Source: Staphylococcus sp. IVB6240 (GTDB taxonomy: Bacteria; Bacillota; Bacilli; Staphylococcales; Staphylococcaceae). Taken from it: a stretch of 64,000 nucleotides of DNA. The stretch is from positions 186,001 through 250,000 of the forward strand of contig NZ_CP094718.1 of NCBI RefSeq assembly GCF_025558425.1. The letters run 5' to 3'. Shown in pieces: positions 37,238-57,880 of this stretch (position 1 is the stretch's first letter; every line of letters starts with the position of its first letter). The position numbers and the translations under genes were made by a program. Below the pieces are notes generated by a model. The model did no database searches and was not told the origin of the DNA. It was given only the letters and a program-made list of their open reading frames with translations.

Positions 37238-39319
37238 ATGCAGAAAGCTTTTCGTAACGTGCTATTTTTAGCGATGATGGGCGTCGTCATCTTTGGGTTA
37301 TTTTCATGGGTTAATGGCAATGGTAATATCCCGAAAGAACTTACTTATAATCAATTTATGCAAAAGTTGGAGAAGGGTGACGTTAAGTCATTGGAGATTC
37401 AACCAGAAAATAATGTGTATAAAGTGAGCGGTAAGTTGAAAAATAACGATGACTTTGCGTCAACGGTATTGTTTAATAATGATAAAGAGCTCGATAAAAT
37501 CACTGATACAGCTCAAAACCAAAAAGGATTAGAATTCACAGTCAAAGAAGAAGAAGGACAGAGTATTTTTGTTAGCATCATTTCAACATTAATCCCAGTC
37601 TTAGTGATCGCACTGCTCTTCATTTTCTTCATGAGTCAAGCGCAAGGCGGCGGTGGTGGCGGTCGTATGATGAACTTTGGTAAATCCAAAGCAAAAATGT
37701 ACGATAGTCAAAAAGGCCGTGTTCGTTTTTCAGATGTTGCGGGTGCAGATGAAGAGAAACAAGAATTAGTAGAGATCGTTGACTTCTTAAAAGACAATAA
37801 GAAATTTAAAGAAATGGGATCACGTATTCCTAAAGGTGTACTTTTAGTAGGTCCACCAGGTACAGGTAAAACATTACTTGCACGTGCTGTAGCGGGTGAA
37901 GCAGGCGTGCCGTTCTTCTCAATTAGTGGTTCAGACTTTGTTGAGATGTTCGTAGGTGTCGGTGCAAGCCGTGTTCGTGACTTATTTGAAAATGCTAAAA
38001 AGAATGCACCATGTATTATCTTTATTGATGAGATTGATGCAGTGGGTCGTCAACGTGGTGCCGGTGTCGGCGGTGGACATGATGAACGTGAACAAACATT
38101 GAACCAATTATTAGTTGAAATGGATGGTTTCGGTGAAAATGAAAATATCATTATGATTGCAGCAACAAACCGCCCTGACATTTTAGACCCAGCACTTTTA
38201 CGTCCAGGTCGTTTTGACCGTCAAATTCAAGTCGGTCGTCCAGATGTTAAAGGACGTGAAGCAGTTTTACATGTACATGCTAAGAACAAACCATTAGATG
38301 AGACGGTAGACCTTAAAGCCATTGCGCAACGTACACCAGGTTTTTCAGGTGCAGACCTTGAGAACTTGTTAAATGAAGCATCATTAATTGCTGCGCGTGG
38401 CGGTAAGAAAAAAATCGATATGCGTGATATTGAAGAAGCAACAGACCGTGTTATTGCAGGTCCAGCTAAGAAATCACGTGTGATCTCTGAAAAAGAACGT
38501 AACATTGTGGCGCACCACGAAGCAGGTCACACTGTTATTGGTATGGTGCTTGATGAAGCAGAAGTCGTTCACAAAGTAACGATTGTACCACGTGGTCAAG
38601 CCGGTGGTTATGCGATGATGTTACCAAAACAAGATCGTTTCTTAATGACAGAACCCGAATTGTTAGATAAGATCAGTGGTCTTTTAGGTGGCCGTGTTGC
38701 AGAAGATATCATTTTTAATGAAGTATCTACAGGCGCTTCAAATGACTTTGAACGTGCAACACAAATTGCACGTGAGATGGTAACGAAGTATGGTATGAGT
38801 AAAAAACTTGGACCTTTACAATTCTCACATGGTGGCGGTCAAGTCTTCCTAGGCAAAGATATGTCAGGAGAGCCTGAATATTCAGGTCAGATTGCTTTTG
38901 AAATTGATAAAGAAGTACAGCGTATCATTAAAGAACAATATGAACGCAGTAAACAAATCTTATTAGAACACGAATCACAATTACGTTTAATCGCTGAAAC
39001 ATTATTAACAGAAGAGACATTAGTGGCTGAGCAAATTCAATCATTATTCCATGAAGGACATCTACCTGAAGTGAATTATGATGATGCAAAAGTCGTTGAA
39101 CGTTCTGAAGATGATGAATACAGTGAAGGTAAGTATGGTAAATCATACGAAGAGATTCGTCGTGAACAAGAAGATATGACTAACCGTTCGCATACAAGTG
39201 CATCAGATCGTGACGAAACATCATCAGAAGATAAAGATGATGAAGATACAACAGCTTACGATCAAGCACCGGAAATCGATCAACCTGGTGATGATCAAAC
39301 ACCACCACGTCAATCATAG
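37238..39319 (+). CDS. ftsH: ATP-dependent zinc metalloprotease FtsH
   Basis: Membrane-anchored AAA+ protease that removes misfolded membrane proteins and regulatory proteins. The 693-residue product has two membrane spans (about 7-25 and 110-132) with an outer domain between, the Walker A motif GPPGTGKT (205-212), Walker [12 protein letters not shown], the second region of homology ([18 protein letters not shown]) and the zinc motif HEAGH (427-431). The C-terminal tail is acidic and polar. ATG at 37238 follows GTAGGAGG. A strong terminator follows at 39330. Confidence 0.97.
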   Translation: MQKAFRNVLFLAMMGVVIFGLFSWVNGNGNIPKELTYNQFMQKLEKGDVKSLEIQPENNVYKVSGKLKNNDDFASTVLFNNDKELDKITDTAQNQKGLEFTVKEEEGQSIFVSIISTLIPVLVIALLFIFFMSQAQGGGGGGRMMNFGKSKAKMYDSQKGRVRFSDVAGADEEKQELVEIVDFLKDNKKFKEMGSRIPKGVLLVGPPGTGKTLLARAVAGEAGVPFFSISGSDFVEMFVGVGASRVRDLFENAKKNAPCIIFIDEIDAVGRQRGAGVGGGHDEREQTLNQLLVEMDGFGENENIIMIAATNRPDILDPALLRPGRFDRQIQVGRPDVKGREAVLHVHAKNKPLDETVDLKAIAQRTPGFSGADLENLLNEASLIAARGGKKKIDMRDIEEATDRVIAGPAKKSRVISEKERNIVAHHEAGHTVIGMVLDEAEVVHKVTIVPRGQAGGYAMMLPKQDRFLMTEPELLDKISGLLGGRVAEDIIFNEVSTGASNDFERATQIAREMVTKYGMSKKLGPLQFSHGGGQVFLGKDMSGEPEYSGQIAFEIDKEVQRIIKEQYERSKQILLEHESQLRLIAETLLTEETLVAEQIQSLFHEGHLPEVNYDDAKVVERSEDDEYSEGKYGKSYEEIRREQEDMTNRSHTSASDRDETSSEDKDDEDTTAYDQAPEIDQPGDDQTPPRQS

Positions 39320-39329
39320 GTCGTTGAAT

Positions 39330-39380
39330 AAGACTTTCTCATAGAGGGAACACCCCATCTATTGAGAAGGTCTTTTTTTT
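39330..39380 (+). terminator. Terminator after ftsH
   Basis: AAGACTTTCTCA pairs with TGAGAAGGTCTT, with inner pairs CTAT/ATAG and GGG/CCC; eight T follow. Confidence 0.87.
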
Positions 39381-39422
39381 ATGGTTCGAATTATGGTAAA
39401 AATGTCGTGTGAGTCATATCAG

Positions 39423-39451
39423 TTGTACTTATGAGTCTACGCGAGTATGAT
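39423..39451 (+). promoter_or_regulatory. Promoter candidate upstream of the decayed segment and hslO
   Basis: TTGTAC (39423-39428), 17-nt spacer, TATGAT (39446-39451). If used, it would give a leader of about 360 nt before hslO, or have served the degraded gene in between. Confidence 0.4.
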
Positions 39452-39578
39452 AGTGCAACATAGATAAAATATGATAATCAAATTTGAACGAAGTCGCTGT
39501 GAGTAGGGACTTTATTTCTAAGAAGAACGCTGAGATGGAGATGTTTTATTTATAGATTGTGACAACCGTTCTATGAAT

Positions 39579-39817
39579 AAAGGTCATCAAATGAATTGAG
39601 CACCTTAGAAAAAGGATATCCCTTGGACAAGGTTATTGAGTTGAAATTTCTTGAGAATTAAGTGAAACGGATTTTTGAATCATGCAAAAGTTAAGCGTGT
39701 GTTACTTAATGGTTTTATAGGGAACGATTTTATGGTTTAATAACCTCTGACTTAACAGAAAACGAAATCAATGACGTACTCGTATCATCACATTGTCATA
39801 TTAAAAAAGGAGATTAG
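39579..39817 (+). pseudogene. Probable decayed small gene upstream of hslO
   Basis: No intact reading frame, but protein-like stretches follow one another in different frames: ELSTLEKGYPLDKVIELKF then VKRIFES (frame of 39596, after an in-frame stop at 39659), AKVKRVLLNGF (frame of 39678), and FYGLITSDLTENEINDVLVS (frame of 39752), ending at TAG 39815-39817. Read together they look like one small protein broken by a stop and two frameshifts. I do not recognise the family. The hslO ribosome-binding site lies inside its end. In S. aureus ftsH and hslO are adjacent, as far as I recall. Confidence 0.3.
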
Positions 39818-39822
39818 AGAAA

Positions 39823-40704
39823 ATGACGCAAGATTATATTGTAAAAGCACTCGCATATGGTGGAGAAGTCCGTGCATATAGTGCGAAAACAACAGATGCG
39901 ATTCAAGAAGCACAAACGCATCATTATACATGGCCAACTGCCTCTGCAGCACTAGGTCGTACGATGACAGCTACGGTTATGATGGGTGCCATGTTAAAAG
40001 GTGAACAAAAATTAACTGTGACAGTAAACGGCGATGGCCCAATTGGTAAAATTGTTGCAGATGCGAATGCACAAGGAAAAGTACGTGGCTACGTAACAAA
40101 TCCACAAACCCACTTTGCATTAAATGATCATGGTAAATTAGATGTACGTCGTGCAGTTGGGACGAATGGTTCTATCAACGTTGTAAAAGATGTTGGGTTA
40201 CGCGATTACTATACAGGAAACAGTCCGATTGTGTCTGGTGAACTTGGCGAAGACTTCACATACTACTTTGCAAATAGTGAACAAGTACCGTCATCTGTTG
40301 GTGTAGGTGTTCTTGTTAATCCAGACAACACAATTAAAGCGGCAGGTGGTTTTATTATTCAAGTGATGCCTGGTGCAAAAGAAGAAACAATTACAAAATT
40401 AGAAGAAGCAATCAACAATATGACACCCGTTTCTAAGTTAATTGATCAAGGTCATACGCCAGAAAGTATGCTACAAGAAATTCTAGGTGTGGATAACGTT
40501 GAATTCTTGGAAACAATGCCTGTTGAATTTGAATGTAACTGTGGTCACGACAAATTCTTAACAGCAATTAAAGGTCTAGGTGAAGCGGAAATTGAAAGTA
40601 TGATTCGCGAAGATCACGGTGCCGAAGCGGAATGTCACTTCTGCCGTACAAAATATCAATATACAGAAGCAGAACTAGAAGAATTACTTGTATCCATGAA
40701 ATAA
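39823..40704 (+). CDS. hslO: Redox-regulated chaperone Hsp33
   Basis: Holdase chaperone switched on by oxidation, which releases zinc from four cysteines. The 293-residue product has the N-terminal substrate-binding domain and the C-terminal redox switch with C238-x-C240 and C271-x-x-C274. ATG at 39823 follows AAGGAG (39807-39812). It precedes cysK, a conserved pair in Firmicutes that links redox protection with cysteine supply, although about 130 nt and a candidate promoter separate them here. Confidence 0.96.
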   Translation: MTQDYIVKALAYGGEVRAYSAKTTDAIQEAQTHHYTWPTASAALGRTMTATVMMGAMLKGEQKLTVTVNGDGPIGKIVADANAQGKVRGYVTNPQTHFALNDHGKLDVRRAVGTNGSINVVKDVGLRDYYTGNSPIVSGELGEDFTYYFANSEQVPSSVGVGVLVNPDNTIKAAGGFIIQVMPGAKEETITKLEEAINNMTPVSKLIDQGHTPESMLQEILGVDNVEFLETMPVEFECNCGHDKFLTAIKGLGEAEIESMIREDHGAEAECHFCRTKYQYTEAELEELLVSMK

Positions 40705-40757
40705 TGTGAAATTTTTGTGTGATATCATTCATTTTACTTTTGAAATTGTCTGAACAA

Positions 40758-40766
40758 TGATACACT
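40758..40766 (+). promoter_or_regulatory. Weak extended -10 candidate for cysK
   Basis: TGATACACT resembles an extended -10 box, with TTGAAA (40740-40745) at a short 15-nt spacing. AT-rich sequence after it could hold a CymR-type operator, but I could not match one. Confidence 0.3.
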
Positions 40767-40831
40767 AATTATATCCGATATATTAACTAAGTATTTGAAT
40801 GAATAATATAACAAAAGTGAGGTTATCGAAT

Positions 40832-41761
40832 ATGGTAAGAAAACCCGTAGAAAACATTACGCAAATTATTGGTCAAACACCAGTAGTGAAGTTACGTCAT
40901 CAAGCAGGTGAAGACGCAGCAGACATTTATGTGAAATTAGAATACCAAAACCCAGGTGGTTCAGTTAAAGACCGTATCGCATTAGCAATGATTGAACAAG
41001 CTGAAAAAGAAGGTAAAATCAAACCAGGTGATACAATTGTAGAACCAACAAGTGGTAACACAGGTATCGGTCTTGCATTTGTATGTGCTGCAAAAGGCTA
41101 CAAAGCCGTTTTCACAATGCCTGAAACAATGAGTCAAGAGCGTCGTAACTTATTAAAAGCATACGGTGCAGAGCTTGTTTTAACACCTGGTGCAGAAGCA
41201 ATGAAAGGTGCCATTAAAAAAGCGAAAGAATTAAAAGAAGAACACGGTTATTTCGAGCCACAACAATTCGAAAACCTTGCAAACCCACGTGTGCATGAGT
41301 TAACAACAGGTCCAGAACTTGTTGAACAATTCGAAGGCAAAACAATTGATGCATTCTTAGCAGGTGTCGGTACAGGTGGTACATTATCTGGTGCAGGTAA
41401 AGTATTAAAAGAAAAATACCCAGATATCCAAATCGTTGCGATTGAGCCAGAAGACTCACCAGTATTAAGTGGTGGAGAACCAGGACCTCACAAATTACAA
41501 GGTTTAGGTGCTGGATTCGTACCAGGTACATTAGACACTGAAGTGTATGAAGAAGTAATCAAAGTTGGTAACGAAGTAGCGATGGAAACATCACGTCGTG
41601 TTGCAAAAGAAGAAGGTATCTTAGGTGGTATTTCTTCAGGTGCTGCAATCTATGCTGCAATTCAAAAAGCTAAAGAACTTGGTAAAGGAAAAACAGTTAT
41701 AACAGTCTTACCAAGTAATGGTGAACGTTACCTTTCAACACCACTTTACAACTTTGATTAA
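40832..41761 (+). CDS. cysK: Cysteine synthase A (O-acetylserine sulphhydrylase)
   Basis: PLP enzyme that makes cysteine from O-acetylserine and sulphide. In Gram-positive bacteria it also partners the repressor CymR. The 309-residue product has the PLP lysine in GGSVKDR (K46), the substrate loop PTSGNTGIG, the phosphate-binding GVGTGGT loop and the SSGAA motif near the C-terminus. ATG at 40832 follows GTGAGG; an upstream in-frame ATG at 40799 lacks a site. A near-perfect terminator follows. Confidence 0.96.
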   Translation: MVRKPVENITQIIGQTPVVKLRHQAGEDAADIYVKLEYQNPGGSVKDRIALAMIEQAEKEGKIKPGDTIVEPTSGNTGIGLAFVCAAKGYKAVFTMPETMSQERRNLLKAYGAELVLTPGAEAMKGAIKKAKELKEEHGYFEPQQFENLANPRVHELTTGPELVEQFEGKTIDAFLAGVGTGGTLSGAGKVLKEKYPDIQIVAIEPEDSPVLSGGEPGPHKLQGLGAGFVPGTLDTEVYEEVIKVGNEVAMETSRRVAKEEGILGGISSGAAIYAAIQKAKELGKGKTVITVLPSNGERYLSTPLYNFD

Positions 41762-41773
41762 TTAATGCTTTTA

Positions 41774-41813
41774 TCCCGTTAATGTGATTGCTATACATTA
41801 ACGGGAATTTTTA
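41774..41813 (+). terminator. Terminator after cysK
   Basis: TCCCGTTAATG pairs perfectly with CATTAACGGGA, followed by a T-rich tract. Confidence 0.88.
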
Positions 41814-41968
41814 TGTTTTGGACTAAGATGAGACGGGTGAGTTTTAAAGAGAATGATTTTATTTATTGCTATCAAGATTAAAAGTGCTACTTATATGATT
41901 TACTAACATTCCCATTGCCTCGTTGACAATTTTGTCGAGCTTACATATCCGTTGTATGCGGCAAACTT

Positions 41969-41977
41969 TGTTATAAT
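41969..41977 (+). promoter_or_regulatory. Extended -10 promoter for the folate operon
   Basis: TGTTATAAT with perfect TATAAT (41972-41977), 56 nt before folP. No matching -35 box at normal spacing. Confidence 0.5.
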
Positions 41978-42008
41978 AAATCCATTGAATCAAATAAAAC
42001 TTTCGTGA

Positions 42009-43176
<1,168 letters not shown>

Positions 43177-43177
43177 A

Positions 43178-43657
43178 ATGATAGACGCGTATCTAGGACT
43201 TGGTGGGAATATCGGTGATCGTGAAGCACAAATAAAAGAAGCGATTGCTCAGTTAGATCAACATGCTCAGATTGATGTGATAGCTGTATCGCCGATGTAT
43301 GAAACAAAGCCAGTGGGTTATGTAGATCAACCAGACTTCCTTAATGTGTGTGTACATGTCAAAACGACATTATCAGCGATCGAATTGTTAGATGTAGCTC
43401 TTGAGGTGGAAGCAGCGTTACATCGCGTACGTGAAGTACGTTGGGGTCCGCGTACAATTGATATTGACGTGCTTTTATATGGACAAGATATTGTTGAAAC
43501 AGAGCGTGTGACGGTCCCACATCCTAGAATGACAGAACGTGCTTTTGTGATGATCCCGCTGAATGACATCGCACCACATGTGATTGAACCAAGATCAGGC
43601 AAGGCAATTCATACACTTGTAAAACCTGATGACACCGTTGTTCGTTATGGTGGATGA
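43178..43657 (+). CDS. folK: 6-hydroxymethyl-7,8-dihydropterin pyrophosphokinase
   Basis: Transfers pyrophosphate from ATP to the pterin that FolP then uses. The 159-residue product starts with AYLGLGGNIGDRE, has the YETKPVGYVDQPDFLN block and the signature RWGPRTIDIDVLLY with metal-binding aspartates, and ends with VPHPRMTERAFV, all family hallmarks. It starts one base after folB. dusB follows after about 46 nt. Confidence 0.96.
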   Translation: MIDAYLGLGGNIGDREAQIKEAIAQLDQHAQIDVIAVSPMYETKPVGYVDQPDFLNVCVHVKTTLSAIELLDVALEVEAALHRVREVRWGPRTIDIDVLLYGQDIVETERVTVPHPRMTERAFVMIPLNDIAPHVIEPRSGKAIHTLVKPDDTVVRYGG

Positions 43658-43703
43658 ATACGTGTTTAATAGATAGAACGGAAAGAATGGAGGAATCCAT
43701 GTT

Positions 43704-46204
<2,501 letters not shown>

Positions 46205-46227
46205 TAGTTCAGCATCATCATATGAAA

Positions 46228-46281
46228 AAAGTGGACTGCAAATGCAAGGTAATGAGATTTGTGTTTGTGGTTCGCTTTTTA
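46228..46281 (+). terminator. Terminator after lysS
   Basis: AAAGTGGACTGCAAA pairs along its whole length with TTTGTGGTTCGCTTT when G-T pairs are allowed; T follows. Confidence 0.7.
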
Positions 46282-46426
46282 TATTATAGAGACTAATGAT
46301 GAGAAAAAGTATAAAGATATAGGATAGTTTGAAGGCTGTAATAGGGTAATGATATTTAAAAGCCGTTCGTATATTAAGTGCGGTTTAGTAGAGAGAAATA
46401 AATTTATAAAAAGATTATCTAAAGTG

Positions 46427-46455
46427 TTGACATTTATAAAGAGATTGTTTATTAT
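46427..46455 (+). promoter_or_regulatory. Stable-RNA cluster promoter P1
   Basis: TTGACA (46427-46432), 17-nt spacer, TATTAT (46450-46455). Perfect -35. Confidence 0.8.
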
Positions 46456-46532
46456 ATAAAAGTCGCTGAAAACAGCTGACAGAAAAACATAAGCAGTTTG
46501 CAAAAAGCATCAATAAAGTGTAAAATTAACTA

Positions 46533-46561
46533 TTGAAAAGTTATTGCAAAGCTAGTATTAT
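46533..46561 (+). promoter_or_regulatory. Stable-RNA cluster promoter P2
   Basis: TTGAAA (46533-46538), 17-nt spacer, TATTAT (46556-46561), 39 nt before the 5S gene. Confidence 0.75.
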
Positions 46562-46599
46562 TAATAAAGTAGTCACGACGCACTACGAAATAACAATTG

Positions 46600-46713
46600 T
46601 CTGGTGATAATGGCAAAGAGGTCACACCTGTTCCCATGCCGAACACAGAAGTTAACCTCTTTAGCGCCGATGGTAGTTGAACTGACGTTCCGCTAGAGTA
46701 GGGCGTTGCCAGT
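46600..46713 (+). rRNA. 5S ribosomal RNA, copy 2 (first gene of the tRNA cluster)
   Basis: About 114 nt, same fold as the other 5S genes but the most divergent: TAATGG where others have CAATGG, TAACCTC for TAAGCTC, and GGCGTTGCCAG in place of GACGGTGCCAGG. Changes at the ends keep terminal pairing. It is not preceded by 23S; it leads a tRNA operon, an arrangement known in Bacillaceae and staphylococci. Confidence 0.94.
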
Positions 46714-46728
46714 CTATTGCATAATAAT

Positions 46729-46804
46729 GGAGAATTAGCTCAGCTGGGAGAGCATCTGCCTTACAAGCAGAGGGTCGGCGGTTCGAACCCGTCATTCTCC
46801 ACCA
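46729..46804 (+). tRNA. tRNA-Val (anticodon TAC)
   Basis: Cloverleaf of 76 nt with acceptor GGAGAAT/ATTCTCC, anticodon loop CTTACAA and encoded CCA. Confidence 0.97.
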
Positions 46805-46807
46805 TTT

Positions 46808-46883
<76 letters not shown>

Positions 46884-46889
46884 TTTCTT

Positions 46890-46962
46890 GAGCCATTAGC
46901 TCAGTTGGTAGAGCATCTGACTTTTAATCAGAGGGTCAGAGGTTCGAATCCTCTATGGCTCA
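46890..46962 (+). tRNA. tRNA-Lys (anticodon TTT)
   Basis: Cloverleaf of 73 nt, acceptor GAGCCAT/ATGGCTC, anticodon loop CTTTTAA. CCA is not encoded (TCA follows the discriminator), so it must be added by tRNA nucleotidyltransferase. Confidence 0.97.
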
Positions 46963-46980
46963 TCATATCAATTTTATAAT

Positions 46981-47055
46981 GCAGAAGTAGTTCAGCGGTA
47001 GAATACAACCTTGCCAAGGTTGGGGTCGCGGGTTCGAATCCCGTCTTCTGCTCCA
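46981..47055 (+). tRNA. tRNA-Gly (anticodon GCC)
   Basis: Cloverleaf of 75 nt, acceptor GCAGAAG/CTTCTGC, anticodon loop TTGCCAA, encoded CCA. Confidence 0.97.
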
Positions 47056-47063
47056 TTATTTTT

Positions 47064-47152
47064 GCCGGGGTGGCGGAACTGGCAGACGCACAGGACTTAA
47101 AATCCTGCGGTAAGTGATTACCGTACCGGTTCGATTCCGGTCCTCGGCACCA
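47064..47152 (+). tRNA. tRNA-Leu (anticodon TAA)
   Basis: Class II tRNA of 89 nt with a long variable arm, acceptor GCCGGGG/TCTCGGC-type pairing, anticodon loop CTTAAAA, encoded CCA. Confidence 0.97.
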
Positions 47153-47167
47153 TCTAAAATTTAAAAT

Positions 47168-47244
47168 GCGCCCGTAGCTCAACTGGATAGAGCGTTTGAC
47201 TACGGATCAAGAGGTTATGGGTTCGACTCCTATCGGGCGCGCCA
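47168..47244 (+). tRNA. tRNA-Arg (anticodon ACG)
   Basis: Cloverleaf of 77 nt, acceptor GCGCCCG/CGGGCGC, anticodon loop CTACGGA, encoded CCA. A34 is expected to be changed to inosine by TadA. Confidence 0.97.
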
Positions 47245-47253
47245 TTTTAATAA

Positions 47254-47327
47254 CGGGAAGTAGCTCAGCTTGGTAGAGCACTTGGTTTGGGACCAAGGGG
47301 TCGCAGGTTCAAATCCTGTCTTCCCGA
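47254..47327 (+). tRNA. tRNA-Pro (anticodon TGG)
   Basis: Cloverleaf of 74 nt, acceptor CGGGAAG/CTTCCCG, anticodon loop TTTGGGA. CCA is not encoded (CTT follows the discriminator). Confidence 0.96.
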
Positions 47328-47345
47328 CTTACTTAAATAAATTAT

Positions 47346-47421
47346 GGGGGCTTAGCTCAGCTGGGAGAGCGCCTGCTTTGCACGCAGGAGGTCAGCGGTT
47401 CGATCCCGCTAGTCTCCACCA
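47346..47421 (+). tRNA. tRNA-Ala (anticodon TGC)
   Basis: Cloverleaf of 76 nt, acceptor GGGGGCT/AGTCTCC with G-T pairs, anticodon loop TTTGCAC, encoded CCA. The 16S leader of operon 2 begins only 16 nt later. Confidence 0.97.
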
Positions 47422-47437
47422 TATTTTCTAAAATGAA

Positions 47438-47552
47438 CATTGAAAACTGAATGACAATATGTCAACGTTAATTCCGATAATTTGAGTACTCAGAGTAGTA
47501 CTTTCAAGAGTGATTGACTTAAACAATCAAACGAGCTAATCAAGCTTACTTC
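47438..47552 (+). other. 16S leader with processing stem, operon 2
   Basis: Same leader as operon 1, but directly after tRNA-Ala and without a promoter. Bases 47438-47472 pair with 49147-49179. One leader base differs (CTGAATGACA in place of CTGAACGACA), which still pairs with the trailer. Confidence 0.6.
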
Positions 47553-52387
<4,835 letters not shown>

Positions 52388-52460
52388 ATTTTTTCACAAG
52401 GTTTTGTTTGTGTAACTGATATACTTACTATCTAGTTTTGAATGTATAACATTCATTTTA

Positions 52461-52575
52461 TCTGGTGCCAATGGCAAAGAGGTCACACCTGTTCCCATGC
52501 CGAACACAGAAGTTAAGCTCTTTAGCGCCGATGGTAGTTGAACTGACGTTCCGCTAGAGTAGGACGGTGCCAGGT
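52461..52575 (+). rRNA. 5S ribosomal RNA, copy 3
   Basis: About 115 nt, identical to copy 1 as read by eye. It closes operon 2, before a small terminator and the promoter of operon 3. Confidence 0.96.
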
Positions 52576-52586
52576 AATTCTTTTAT

Positions 52587-52608
52587 TATGACCATGAGGT
52601 CATTTTTC
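52587..52608 (+). terminator. Short terminator between rRNA operons 2 and 3
   Basis: ATGACC pairs with GGTCAT (loop ATGA), then TTTT. The stem is only 6-7 bp, much weaker than the terminators of operons 1 and 3, so read-through into operon 3 is possible. Confidence 0.65.
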
Positions 52609-52631
52609 TTTTGAAAAAATTAATAAAAGAG

Positions 52632-52660
52632 TTGACTTTTGATTAAGAAGTGTTTATAAT
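52632..52660 (+). promoter_or_regulatory. Promoter of rRNA operon 3
   Basis: TTGACT (52632-52637), 17-nt spacer, TATAAT (52655-52660). Closely related to P2 of operon 1; no P1 equivalent is seen. Confidence 0.85.
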
Positions 52661-52692
52661 TATTTCTTGTCAAGTCAAAAGAAAGACATGAA

Positions 52693-52807
52693 CATTGAAA
52701 ACTGAACGACAATATGTCAACGTTAATTCCGATAATTTGAGTACTCAGAGTAGTACTTTCAAGAGTGATTGACTTAAACAATCAAACGAGCTAATCAAGC
52801 TTACTTC
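52693..52807 (+). other. 16S leader with processing stem, operon 3
   Basis: Bases 52693-52727 pair with 54402-54434 after the 16S gene. The trailer here reads GTGACATATT where operons 1 and 2 have GTGATATATT; the change turns a G-T pair into a G-C pair. Confidence 0.6.
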
Positions 52808-57619
<4,812 letters not shown>

Positions 57620-57692
57620 ATTTTTTCACAAGGTTTTGTTTGTGTAACTGATATACTTACTATCTAGTTTTGAATGTATAACATTCATTTTA

Positions 57693-57807
57693 TCTGGTGC
57701 CAATGGCAAAGAGGTCACACCTGTTCCCATGCCGAACATAGAAGTTAAGCTCTTTAGCGCCGATGGTAGTTGAACTGACGTTCCGCTAGAGTAGGACGGT
57801 GCCAGGT
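57693..57807 (+). rRNA. 5S ribosomal RNA, copy 4
   Basis: About 115 nt, equal to copies 1 and 3 except T at 57739 (CGAACATAGAAG where the others read CGAACACAGAAG), in a highly conserved loop. Confidence 0.95.
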
Positions 57808-57816
57808 AATTCTTCT

Positions 57817-57847
57817 AAGAGAGGTCAATATGACTTCTCTTTTTTTG
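57817..57847 (+). terminator. Terminator of rRNA operon 3
   Basis: AAGAGAGGTCA pairs with TGACTTCTCT and seven T follow; same element as after operon 1. Confidence 0.88.
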
Positions 57848-57880
57848 TGTTTTAAAAGCAGAGAAGAAAGGTGAAAGAAC

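Larger units (their letters stand above)
46205..46599 (+). other. Region between lysS and the tRNA/rRNA cluster
   Basis: Holds the lysS terminator and two tandem promoters, described separately. No gene is seen; the rest is AT-rich, as expected upstream of strong rRNA promoters. Confidence 0.6.

Noticed and set aside
46928..47182. Minus-strand open frame across the tRNA genes
   Set aside because: It is the reverse complement of tRNA genes and is a known spurious hypothetical protein type.
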